Shown: positions 14,420 through 21,518 of the stretch, in pieces
Layout: each line of letters begins with the position of its first letter
Numbering within the stretch: the stretch's first letter is position 1
Assembly (NCBI GenBank): GCA_036399715.1
Contig: DASWMO010000287.1
Location: 1 to 26,293 of the forward strand
Direction: 5' to 3'
Source: DASVSE01 sp036399715
GTDB lineage: Bacteria; Bacteroidota; Rhodothermia; Rhodothermales; Rubricoccaceae
Length of the DNA stretch: 26,293 nt
Notes under the pieces: model-generated
What the model was told of the DNA's origin: nothing
Database searches by the model: none
The model's input: only the letters and a program-made list of their open reading frames with translations
Position numbers and translations under genes: made by a program

Positions 14420-15532
14420 ATGAGCTTTCTCACGTCCACGCCGCGCGTCGAGCCCACGGGCGCGCTCGAAACCGTCTTCGAGTTCACCGGCCCGATGCCG
14501 ACCGGCGTCACCGTCTCGGCGACGGGCCGCATCTTCGTCAATTTCCCCCGCTGGGGCGACGACGTGACCTTCACCGTCGCCGAGATCCGCGGTGGTGAGG
14601 CCGTCGCCTACCCGAGCCAGGCCGCCAACGACACCGACGCCGACCGCCCAGAGGCCGCCTTCGTCTCGGTTCAGAGCGTCGTCGTAGACCCCGCGGACCG
14701 GCTCTGGGTGCTCGATACCGGCAGCCCGCTCTTTACGCCGCCCGCCCCGGGTGCGGCCAAGCTCGTCTGCGTCGACCTCGCCTCCGACGCCGTCGTGCAG
14801 ACGATCACGTTTTCGCCCGACGTCGTCCTCCCGACGACCTACCTCAACGACGTCCGCTTCGACCTCGGCGTCGGCGAGGCCGGCACGGCGTACATCACCG
14901 ACTCGGCCGAGGAAGATCAGGCCGGGATCATCGTCGTGGACCTCGCCTCGGGTGAGAGCTGGCGCCGCCTTCACGGCCACGCCTCCGTCACCGCCGAGAC
15001 GCTGCCAGGTTTCCTGCCCGTCGTCGAGGGCCAGCCGTTCTACGAGCACTCTGCCGACGGCCAGACCAAGCAGGGCGCCGGCATGGGCGCCGACGGCATC
15101 GCCATATCGGCCGACGGCATGCGCCTCTACTACTGCCCCCTCGGCAGTCGCCGCCTCTACAGCGTCGGCACCGATGAACTCGTCGATCGGACCGTGAGCG
15201 ACGACGAGGTCGCCCTCACGGTCGTGGACGAGGGTGACAAGGGCGGCGGGGCAGACGGGCTCGAGTCCGACGCCGAGGGCCGGCTCTACGCGACCAACTA
15301 CGAGCACCACGCCGTCACGCGCCGCCGAGCGGACGGCGAGTGGGAGACGCTCGCGAGCGACCCGCGCCTCGTCTGGCCCGACACGCTCTCGCTCGCCGCG
15401 GACGGCTACCTCTACGTGACCGCCAACCAGCTCAACCGGCAGGCGAAGTACCACCGCGGCCAGGATCTCCGCAAGACGCCGTATTCCCTCTTCCGGATCA
15501 AGGTCGATGCCGCGCCGGTCCGCCTGACGTAG
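14420..15532 (+). CDS. MRJP/yellow-family beta-propeller protein
   Basis: This is a 370-residue protein from ATG 14420; a GTG at 14369 in the same frame would add 17 unlikely residues. It resembles the bacterial branch of the major royal jelly/yellow family: GVTVSATGRIFVNFPRWGDD near the N-terminus, VVVDPADRLWVLDTG, TYLNDVRFDLG, AYITDSAEEDQAGIIVVDL, GADGIAISADGMRLYYCPLG, and a C-terminal region with SLAADGYLYVTANQLNRQ. Bacterial members are often labelled dopachrome-tautomerase-related, but their reaction is unproven. Each motif marks a propeller blade. There is no signal peptide, so it is probably cytoplasmic. The next gene starts 5 bases after its stop, a strong sign of co-transcription with an epoxide-hydrolase-like enzyme. 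Confidence 0.85.
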   Translation: MSFLTSTPRVEPTGALETVFEFTGPMPTGVTVSATGRIFVNFPRWGDDVTFTVAEIRGGEAVAYPSQAANDTDADRPEAAFVSVQSVVVDPADRLWVLDTGSPLFTPPAPGAAKLVCVDLASDAVVQTITFSPDVVLPTTYLNDVRFDLGVGEAGTAYITDSAEEDQAGIIVVDLASGESWRRLHGHASVTAETLPGFLPVVEGQPFYEHSADGQTKQGAGMGADGIAISADGMRLYYCPLGSRRLYSVGTDELVDRTVSDDEVALTVVDEGDKGGGADGLESDAEGRLYATNYEHHAVTRRRADGEWETLASDPRLVWPDTLSLAADGYLYVTANQLNRQAKYHRGQDLRKTPYSLFRIKVDAAPVRLT

Positions 15533-15537
15533 CGCCG

Positions 15538-16401
15538 ATGCCCCTCCACACCCAGACCGTCCGAGGTGACGGCGTGGATCTCCACGTTGAGGTCGCAGGC
15601 CAGGGACCGGCCGTTCTGCTGCTCCACGGCTTCCCGCACAGCCCGCGCGTGTGGCGGCACCAGGTCGGGCCACTCGTCGAGGCCGGCTTCACGGTCGCTG
15701 TGCCCGCGATGCGCGGCTACGGCCGCTCGGGCCGACCGACAGGCGTCGCGGCATACGCCCTGCCACGCCTCGCCGGCGACGTCGCCGCGCTCGCCGACGC
15801 GTTCGGGGACGGCGGGCCGGTCCACGTTGTCGGGCACGACTGGGGCGGGATCGTGGCGTGGGCCTTCGCCGCCGCCTGTCCCGAGCGCGTGGGGCGGCTC
15901 GCCGTGATCAACGCGCCGCACCTGCGGCGGTGGGCCGAGGAGGTGCGCCGGCCGCCGCAGGCGCTGCGGAGCGCATACGCCGCCGCATTCCAGATTCCCG
16001 CCCTCCCCGAGCGCGCCCTCGCCGTGGCCCACTTCGCGCTGCTGCGGCGCGCGGTCCGCGCGACCTACGCCGGCCCGGTCCCCCTCGCCGACGAAGACGC
16101 GTACGTCGCGGCGCTGCGGCCGCCGGGCGCGCTCGCGGCGGCGCTGAACTACTACCGCGCCCTGCGGCGGCCCGACAGCCTCGCCCTCGGCAACCGCCCG
16201 ACGGAGGCCGAGACGCTCGTCGTGTGGGGCGAGCGCGACCCGTTCCTCGGCTCCGGCCTGCTGCGGGGCCTAGGCCGCGTCGCGCCGAACGCGCGCGTCC
16301 ACCGCTTCCCCGAGGCCGGCCACACGCCGCAGGCCGAGGCGCCGGACGCCGTCAACCGCGTGCTGGTCCCGTTCCTACTCGGCGAGACGGCACGCACGTA
16401 A
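15538..16401 (+). CDS. Alpha/beta hydrolase, epoxide-hydrolase-like
   Basis: A 287-residue protein starts at ATG 15538, five bases after the MRJP gene. The oxyanion motif HGFP is at 30-33. The nucleophile elbow is VGHDWGG, with Asp101 instead of serine, as in epoxide hydrolases and haloalkane dehalogenases. Asp234 (GERDPF) and His262 (EAGHTPQ) complete the triad. The lid has FQIPALPE with Tyr147 nearby, and LNYYRA (203-208); this tyrosine pair is the epoxide-activating feature of soluble epoxide hydrolases. The predicted reaction is opening of an epoxide to a diol. The substrate is unknown, though coupling to the MRJP-like gene suggests a common pathway. It converges with the lipoprotein gene at 16412, 10 bp away. 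Confidence 0.88.
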   Translation: MPLHTQTVRGDGVDLHVEVAGQGPAVLLLHGFPHSPRVWRHQVGPLVEAGFTVAVPAMRGYGRSGRPTGVAAYALPRLAGDVAALADAFGDGGPVHVVGHDWGGIVAWAFAAACPERVGRLAVINAPHLRRWAEEVRRPPQALRSAYAAAFQIPALPERALAVAHFALLRRAVRATYAGPVPLADEDAYVAALRPPGALAAALNYYRALRRPDSLALGNRPTEAETLVVWGERDPFLGSGLLRGLGRVAPNARVHRFPEAGHTPQAEAPDAVNRVLVPFLLGETART

Positions 16402-16411
16402 ACGGCGCTGC

Positions 16412-17044
16412 CTAGATCCGGACCGACGTCGAGTCGGCTGCGGACGGGCGGTCCGCAGCGCGACCGCCGACCGACCGCGCGACGACCGTCTCGGTCCGCA
16501 GCGGGATCTGCCCGAGCGGCGTGTCCACGTACGGCCGCGCCTCGACGCGGACGCGCGTCGGGTCGGCCCGGCGGCCCGCGACGGCGAGCGCCATCCGGAG
16601 GATCTCGGGTGCGTTGCGGCCCGCGACCTCGACGAGGTCGACCTCGACCGGCACCACGAACGAGGCGGAGTCGCCGGGCGCAATCGTCGGGCCGTCGTCG
16701 AACGTGCCCGTGGCCGCCTCGCGGTCGTCGAGAAAGAGCGTCCAGTCGAAGCGCGCGATCCGCGCCGTCGGGTTGTCGGCCGGGTTGCGGGCGCCGACGA
16801 CGAGCCCGAAGCGCAGCGGCAGCGACCCGCGCAGGATGCCGCCCGCGACGACCGCGACGCTGGAGGGCGGCAGGCTGGTCAGGTCGTCCACGTCGTCGAT
16901 GGCGACGCCCGCGAGGACGGCGTCCTGCACGCCGGCCAGCCCGAAGTCCACGCGGCGCAGCGCGCGTGTCTCGCTCACGGACCGGCACGCGCCGAGGAGC
17001 CCGGAGGCGAGGACGACGGCAAGGAGGACAGTGGATCGCTTCAT
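16412..17044 (-). CDS. LEA14/WHy-like lipoprotein
   Basis: ATG 17044 gives 210 residues beginning MKRSTVLLAVVLASGLLGAC, a classic lipoprotein signal with lipobox LGAC and Cys20. The following ~170 residues alternate short strands, with LRFGLVVGARNPADNPTARI near the centre, then FDWTLFLDD, TFDDGPTIAPGDSASFVVPV and VRVEARPYVDTPLGQIPLR. This is the pattern of LEA type 2 (water stress and hypersensitive response, WHy) domains, where the N-P-N region is characteristic. It should sit on the periplasmic face of a membrane. Function is not established; a stress-protective or lipid-binding role is guessed for the family. The frame continues upstream but lacks protein character. Confidence 0.75.
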   Translation of the reverse strand: MKRSTVLLAVVLASGLLGACRSVSETRALRRVDFGLAGVQDAVLAGVAIDDVDDLTSLPPSSVAVVAGGILRGSLPLRFGLVVGARNPADNPTARIARFDWTLFLDDREAATGTFDDGPTIAPGDSASFVVPVEVDLVEVAGRNAPEILRMALAVAGRRADPTRVRVEARPYVDTPLGQIPLRTETVVARSVGGRAADRPSAADSTSVRI

Positions 17045-17252
17045 AACACAGCAAGCAGGAGTATGAGACCCGTAGTACCCCGCCGCGGTGTCTGGTTCCG
17101 TGTCTGCCACGGCGTCCGGTTCCGCCCGAGGCCGGCCGGGACCCGCGCGTACGGTCGCCTCGTACGGCCCTCACGTTCTGTTCACACGCGCCGTGCTGCC
17201 CGACCGTCCGAATTCGACGGTGTCCTCGTCGGCGGCCTGACCTCATCTTCCG

Positions 17253-19064
17253 ATGCCTACCACGACCACCGCCGCGCCGCAAACTGGCGCCATGTCCATC
17301 CCCGAGGCGACGTCGTCCATTCCGCCGTCGACGCCAGCCCAGATAGACCGTCAGTTGACGGACCTCCGCGCGCACGCCGACGAGTGGGCGCGCCTCCCGA
17401 TCCGCGACAAGGTGAAGCTGCTCTGGAAGCTCCGCCGGGCGACCGACAGGGCGGCGGGTGCATGGGTCACAGCGGCGGCCGCGGCAAAGGGCCTCAAAAA
17501 GGGCGATCCGCTCCGCGGCGAGGAGTGGTCGTCGGGCCCGTGGGCGCTCCTGAACTACCTCGGGCCGCTCGAAAAGACGCTCCGCGCGGCCGAGCGCGGC
17601 CGGCTCGCCGACCTCGTGAAGGGCCGGACGCGGACGCGGCTCGATGGGCAAGTCGTCGCACGCGTCATGCCGGACGGCCTCTACGACCAGCTCCTGTTCT
17701 CCGGCTTCGCCGTCGACGTGTGGATGCAGCCCGGCGTCACAGAGGCCAGTCTGCCCGAGACGATGGCGACGTTCTACGCCGAGAAAAACCCGGCCGGTAA
17801 GGTGGCCGTCGTCCTCGGCGCGGGCAACATCGCGAGCATCGCCCCGCTCGACGTGCTGTACAAGCTGTTCGCCGAAGGGCAGGTCGTGCTGCTAAAGTTC
17901 AACCCCGTCAACGAGTACCTCGCCCCCGTCTTCGCCGACGTATTCGCGGACCTCATCCGCGCCGGCTACGTCCGGCTCGCGACCGGCGGCGTCCCGGTCG
18001 GCGAGTACGTCACGCGGCACGCCGAGGTCGACGAGATCCACGTGACAGGCTCCGCAGCGACGCACGACGCGATCGTCTATGGGACCGGCGCGGAGGGCCA
18101 AAAGCGCAAGGCGGCCGACACGCCCGAGATCGACAAGCGCGTCACGAGCGAGCTCGGCGGCGTGAGCCCGTGCGTCGTCGTGCCCGGCCCGTGGACTGCG
18201 GCCGACCTCGCGTTCCAGGCCGAGCATGTCGCGACGATGAAGACGCACAATGCGGGCTTCAACTGCATCGCGAGCCAGGTCCTCGTCCTGCCCGAGGCGT
18301 GGAGCCTCGCGAACGACTTCACGGACGCCGTCCGCAGCGCGCTCGCCGCCGCCTCGGGCCGGACGGCCTACTACCCCGGCGCGGCCGACCGCACCGCCGC
18401 GCTCCACACAGCGTACCCGGCTGCCGAACGCCTCGGTGCGACCGGATCGCTCGCGTTCATCCCCGACGTGCCGGCGACGCGCGAGACGTCTGGAGGCGAC
18501 GGCGCCCCGGCCGAGCCCGAGTACGCGTTCACGACCGAATTTTTCGCCTCGGCCCTCGCCGTGACGCGCCTGCCCGGAGACGACCCGGGCGCGTTCCTCG
18601 ACGCCGCCGTCGACTTCTGCAACGAGCGGCTCGCGGGCACGCTCGGTATGTCGATCCTCATCCACCCGAAGACGATCGCCGAACTCGGCCCGCGCTTCGA
18701 AGACGCGATCGCGCGCCTGCGCTACGGGACCGTCGGCATCAACGCGTGGTCCGGCGTCGGTTTCCTCATCGCGCAGGCGGCGTGGGGTGCCTTTCCGGGC
18801 CACGAGCGGGCCGACATCCAGAGCGGCACGGGCGTGGTCCACAATGCGCTCCTGTTCGAGAAGCCGCAGAAAACCGTTGTCACGGCCCCGTTCGCTCCGT
18901 TCCCGCGATCGATCCTCGCCGGCGAGTTTCACACGTCGCCGCGGCCGCCGTGGTTCGTCACCAACCAGCGCTCCGAGGCGACGATGCAACTTCTGACGCG
19001 CTTCGCGGCGGACCCGAGCCCGCTGAAGCTGCCCGGCATCTTTGCCTCGGCGCTGAGGGGGTGA
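17253..19064 (+). CDS. Aldehyde dehydrogenase family protein (long form)
   Basis: This 603-residue protein starts at ATG 17253; ATG 17292 is also possible because the first 25 residues are Thr/Pro-rich. The ALDH core is clear: VVLGAGNIASIAPLD (187-200), the cofactor lysine in LLKFNPVNEYL (Lys215), EIHVTGSAATHDAI, the general-base glutamate in ELGG (Glu300), and the catalytic cysteine Cys338 in AGFNCIASQVLVLPEA. It is ~100 residues longer than typical ALDH proteins, with an N-terminal helical extension and an extra segment near 400-420. It probably oxidises an aldehyde with NAD(P); the substrate is unknown. The last residues, LPGIFASALRG, are mirrored by a second copy of this 3' end at 20273-20330. 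Upstream (17045-17252) no gene is seen. Confidence 0.88.
   Translation: MPTTTTAAPQTGAMSIPEATSSIPPSTPAQIDRQLTDLRAHADEWARLPIRDKVKLLWKLRRATDRAAGAWVTAAAAAKGLKKGDPLRGEEWSSGPWALLNYLGPLEKTLRAAERGRLADLVKGRTRTRLDGQVVARVMPDGLYDQLLFSGFAVDVWMQPGVTEASLPETMATFYAEKNPAGKVAVVLGAGNIASIAPLDVLYKLFAEGQVVLLKFNPVNEYLAPVFADVFADLIRAGYVRLATGGVPVGEYVTRHAEVDEIHVTGSAATHDAIVYGTGAEGQKRKAADTPEIDKRVTSELGGVSPCVVVPGPWTAADLAFQAEHVATMKTHNAGFNCIASQVLVLPEAWSLANDFTDAVRSALAAASGRTAYYPGAADRTAALHTAYPAAERLGATGSLAFIPDVPATRETSGGDGAPAEPEYAFTTEFFASALAVTRLPGDDPGAFLDAAVDFCNERLAGTLGMSILIHPKTIAELGPRFEDAIARLRYGTVGINAWSGVGFLIAQAAWGAFPGHERADIQSGTGVVHNALLFEKPQKTVVTAPFAPFPRSILAGEFHTSPRPPWFVTNQRSEATMQLLTRFAADPSPLKLPGIFASALRG
19001..19058 (+). repeat. 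Copy 1 of a 58-bp direct repeat (3' end of the aldehyde dehydrogenase gene)
   Basis: These 58 bases end six bases before the stop codon of the dehydrogenase gene. They align without gaps to 20273-20330, with 48 of 58 bases identical by eye. The core CCCGGCATCTTTGCCTC is exact. Confidence 0.85.
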
Positions 19065-19073
19065 TCCGGGGAC

Positions 19074-19102
19074 GGGCAGACGGTTTCTCGCCGGACCTGC
19101 CC
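19074..19102. terminator. Hairpin between convergent genes
   Basis: GGGCAG (19074-19079) pairs with CTGCCC (19097-19102), and CGG (19081-19083) with CCG (19091-19093) inside. It occupies the 39-bp gap between the stop codons of the dehydrogenase and the hydrolase, a likely place for a shared terminator. No clear T-tract flanks it. Confidence 0.35.
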
Positions 19103-19103
19103 A

Positions 19104-20195
19104 TCATCCCTCGTCCCGCATCCCCGCGGTCTGGCGCAGCACGAACCGTTCGAGGTCTGTATTGAAGATGCCGCCGCCGGCGGGGTACCAGCCGTGGCCG
19201 AGGCGCGGGACGGTCTCGACCGTGTGCGTCGCATAAGCCGCCGCAGACGCCCGGACAGCGTCGGGCGGCGCGACGGGGTCTGCCTCGCCGGCGAGGAACG
19301 CGACGGGACGGTCGGCCGAGACGCGCCCGGCGAAGGCGAGCGGGTCGACGCCCGGTGCGCCCTTGCCGAGGCGTAGAAAGAGTCGCGCGAGGCGGAAGGC
19401 GCCAACGGCTGCGTCGCCACCGGCACGGCGAGCGGCCGCCTCGGCGATGGGTCCGAGTGCAGCCCCGCCCGCGACGACGGCCGGCGGGATGCCCGCGGCC
19501 TTCGCCAGCGACATCGCGAAGCCGGTCGCCATCGCGGGCAGGCCCGGATGACCGATCGCCCCGATGAGGCGCTGCCCGAGCCCGTCGCGGCCGAACGCGA
19601 GCGCAGAGAGCAGCGCCCCGAAGCTCACACCGACGAGCGCGACGCGCCCGCCGGACCGCTCGCCCTCAACGTACGGCCGCGCGGCCTGCTCCAGGCCGTG
19701 GCGCTCGGCGGCGAGGGCGAGCGCGGCCGGCAGGTCGAGCGCGATGCCGTCGAAGAGGCGCCCCGCGAACGGCACGTCGAGGGCGACGCTGCGGCGCGCG
19801 ATCTCGGCCAGCGCCGCCGACGGGTTGCGGTCGCCCGTTGCGGGGCCGGGCCTGCGGACGCCGCCGAACGGCGTGTCCAGCAGGACCGTCCCGATGCCCT
19901 CGCGGGCGAGCGCGACAGCGACGGGCAGGCTGCGGTCCAGCCCGACTGTGATCCCGTTGAGCATCGTCACGACGGGCGCCGCGGCCGTCTGCTCCGGCGT
20001 CGACCCGGGTCCACGACTCGACGGCTCCAGCACGACGGCCTCGAACGTCGAGAACGCCGCGTCGAGGTCGGCGTGGCCTGTGTAGGGCGCGTCGCGGCGG
20101 AGGCGGTAGCGCGTGCCCGCCTGCCCGCCGAGGCGGAGCGGCGTCGCGGACAGGACGACGAGCGGAGACGGCGCAGAGACGGCGAGAGCGGACAC
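19104..20195 (-). CDS. Alpha/beta hydrolase family protein
   Basis: A GTG start at 20195 gives 363 residues. The triad is readable: the nucleophile elbow GVSFGAL with Ser191, Asp306 in LAGEADPVAPPD, and His334 in RLGHGWYP. An upstream TMLNGITVGLD segment (78-87) occupies the oxyanion-loop position, and GTVLLDTPFGGVRR follows. The lid (about 210-285) is Ala/Gly-rich and helical. It does not match a named esterase or lipase family that I can recall; the layout is broadly like dienelactone-hydrolase or abhydrolase-18-type proteins. No signal peptide. It is flanked on both sides by copies of the aldehyde dehydrogenase 3' end. The substrate is unknown. Confidence 0.8.
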   Translation of the reverse strand: MSALAVSAPSPLVVLSATPLRLGGQAGTRYRLRRDAPYTGHADLDAAFSTFEAVVLEPSSRGPGSTPEQTAAAPVVTMLNGITVGLDRSLPVAVALAREGIGTVLLDTPFGGVRRPGPATGDRNPSAALAEIARRSVALDVPFAGRLFDGIALDLPAALALAAERHGLEQAARPYVEGERSGGRVALVGVSFGALLSALAFGRDGLGQRLIGAIGHPGLPAMATGFAMSLAKAAGIPPAVVAGGAALGPIAEAAARRAGGDAAVGAFRLARLFLRLGKGAPGVDPLAFAGRVSADRPVAFLAGEADPVAPPDAVRASAAAYATHTVETVPRLGHGWYPAGGGIFNTDLERFVLRQTAGMRDEG

Positions 20196-20272
20196 GGGGC
20201 GGGCGTAGGTTTGCCTGCCTACGACGCCCCCTCGGCCGCGTTCGTGCGGCGGCGTCGAAAAGCGCGTCCGCG

Positions 20273-20330
20273 CATCGCGGCGGGACCGAGCCTGCCGGAG
20301 TGGCCCGGCATCTTTGCCTCAGCGCTGCGG
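20273..20330 (+). repeat. Copy 2 of the 58-bp repeat: remnant of an aldehyde dehydrogenase 3' end
   Basis: On the plus strand this reads as a protein tail, PGIFASALRS, matching PGIFASALRG at the end of the dehydrogenase 1.27 kb away. It lies in the gap between the hydrolase (starts 20195) and the SDR gene (ends 20338), both on the other strand, so it is not part of a working gene. No stop codon follows at the equivalent place. Confidence 0.8.
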
Positions 20331-20337
20331 AGTCAGG

Positions 20338-21327
20338 TCAGGGGCGGACGGCGTCCATCGCAGCGACGATCTGGTCCATGAGCCGGTCGACGGCGGAGTC
20401 GACGGTCCGCCGCGTCGGGTCCACGTCGTGCCACGCGACGATCTCTTCGGCGCCCCGCGCGAACGGGATCGCCGGGGAGAAATCCGGGACGAGACGCCGG
20501 ACCTTGGCGTTATCGAAGACCATGCTGTGGGCCTTGTCGCCGAGCAGGCCCTCGCCCCACCCGGGGTCGAACGCCGCGATGGTCTCGGACGGAACGTGGA
20601 CGAGCCGCGGGGCCTCGACGCCGGCCGCCCGGGCGACCGTCTCGTAGATCTGGTTCCACGACAGCCACTCGTCCGACGTGATGTGGAACGCCTCGCCGAC
20701 AGCCTCCGCGTGGCCCAGCAGGCCGACGAACCCGCGGGCAAAGTCCCGGCTGTGCGTGAGCGTCCAGAGCGACGTGCCATCGCCGTGGACGACGACGGGC
20801 CGCCCGCGACGCATCCGGTCCACGACCGTGTAGCCGCCGTCCATCGGGAGCAGCGTCTCGTCGTACGTGTGGGACGGGCGGACGACCGTGACGGGGAAGC
20901 CCTCATCGTGGAACGCCCGGAACAGCCGGTCTTCGCACGCGATCTTGGCCCGCGAGTACGCCCAGAACGGGTTGTCAAGAGGCGTTGCCTCGACCACGGG
21001 GAGCGCGGCCGGCGGGGTCTGGTATGCCGAGGCCGAGCTGATGAAGACGTACTGGCCGGTCCGCCCGCGGAACAGGTCGAGGTCCGTCTCGACGTGCTCG
21101 GGCGAGAAGGCGACCCAATCCACGACGGCGTCGAACGTGCGGCTGCCGAGGGCCGTCCTCACAGACGCCGCGTCGCGGATGTCGCTCCGGAGGACGTGGA
21201 CGCCGTCCGGGGCTGCCCGCCCGCTCTGCCCGCGGTTCAAGAGGGTTAGCTCGACGCCACGCTCGATGGCGAGCCGCGAACAGGCCGTGCTGATAACGCC
21301 CGTGCCGCCGATGAACAGGACGCGCAT
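20338..21327 (-). CDS. NAD(P)-dependent epimerase/dehydratase (extended SDR)
   Basis: ATG 21327 gives 329 residues; the open frame continues upstream but without protein character. The N-terminal nucleotide-binding motif is VLFIGGTGVISTA (residues 4-16), a variant in which the last glycine of GxxGxxG is serine; I recall the same form in a subgroup of actinobacterial and bacteroidotal SDRs. VVDWVAF (69-74) and VFISSASAY (94-102) follow, and the catalytic pair is Tyr124/Lys128 in WAYSRAKIACE. The C-terminal half (RPSHTYDETLLPMDGGYTVV, then HITSDEWLSWNQIYE) resembles the CSP41-like branch of nucleotide-sugar epimerases. The likely reaction is oxidation/reduction or epimerisation of a nucleotide sugar. 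The product is not assignable. Confidence 0.87.
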   Translation of the reverse strand: MRVLFIGGTGVISTACSRLAIERGVELTLLNRGQSGRAAPDGVHVLRSDIRDAASVRTALGSRTFDAVVDWVAFSPEHVETDLDLFRGRTGQYVFISSASAYQTPPAALPVVEATPLDNPFWAYSRAKIACEDRLFRAFHDEGFPVTVVRPSHTYDETLLPMDGGYTVVDRMRRGRPVVVHGDGTSLWTLTHSRDFARGFVGLLGHAEAVGEAFHITSDEWLSWNQIYETVARAAGVEAPRLVHVPSETIAAFDPGWGEGLLGDKAHSMVFDNAKVRRLVPDFSPAIPFARGAEEIVAWHDVDPTRRTVDSAVDRLMDQIVAAMDAVRP

Positions 21328-21367
21328 GAGGCTTCTGGAATGACGGCTGGAACGTGAACGTACCCAC

Positions 21368-21402
21368 GCGCCCCGGCTAGCCGTGTGGCCAGCCCGGGGC
21401 GC
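21368..21402 (-). terminator. Hairpin downstream of the ABC transporter and orphan sorting tail
   Basis: GCGCCCCGGCT (21368-21378) pairs with AGCCCGGGGCGC (21391-21402), with a single bulged G. It lies just after the stop codon at 21408-21410 of the orphan tail, in minus orientation. No T-run follows, so termination is uncertain. It fits as the original 3' end of the lost T9SS gene. Confidence 0.4.
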
Positions 21403-21407
21403 GCCCG

Positions 21408-21518
21408 TCAGTGGGCGAGCGTGAACCGGACCGTCCGAGCCGCGCCGGCCGTCTCCAGACGGACCACGTAGACGCCAGACGCGAGCGCGTCCGGTGAGGG
21501 AGGCCCAAGGTAGGCGGG
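21408..21518 (-). pseudogene. Orphan tail of a T9SS type A sorting domain
   Basis: The minus strand encodes PAYLGPPSPD, then ALASGVYVVRLETAGAARTV, then RFTLAH and a stop at 21408-21410. ALASGVYVVRL and the closing basic/hydrophobic strand are the last ~30 residues of a T9SS sorting domain, comparable with LAAGVYVVRV (1-405) and LAPGVYVVRL (4989-6869). Everything before it is missing. The fragment is in the same frame as the ABC transporter and directly abuts its TGA at 21519-21521. It is most simply the remnant of a deleted secreted-protein gene. It has no start codon of its own. Confidence 0.8.

Noticed and set aside
20206..20213. Exact TAnnTTTG box (TAGGTTTG) on the plus strand
   Set aside because: No plus-strand gene follows, only the 58-bp dehydrogenase remnant, so it is probably chance, or at most a relic.
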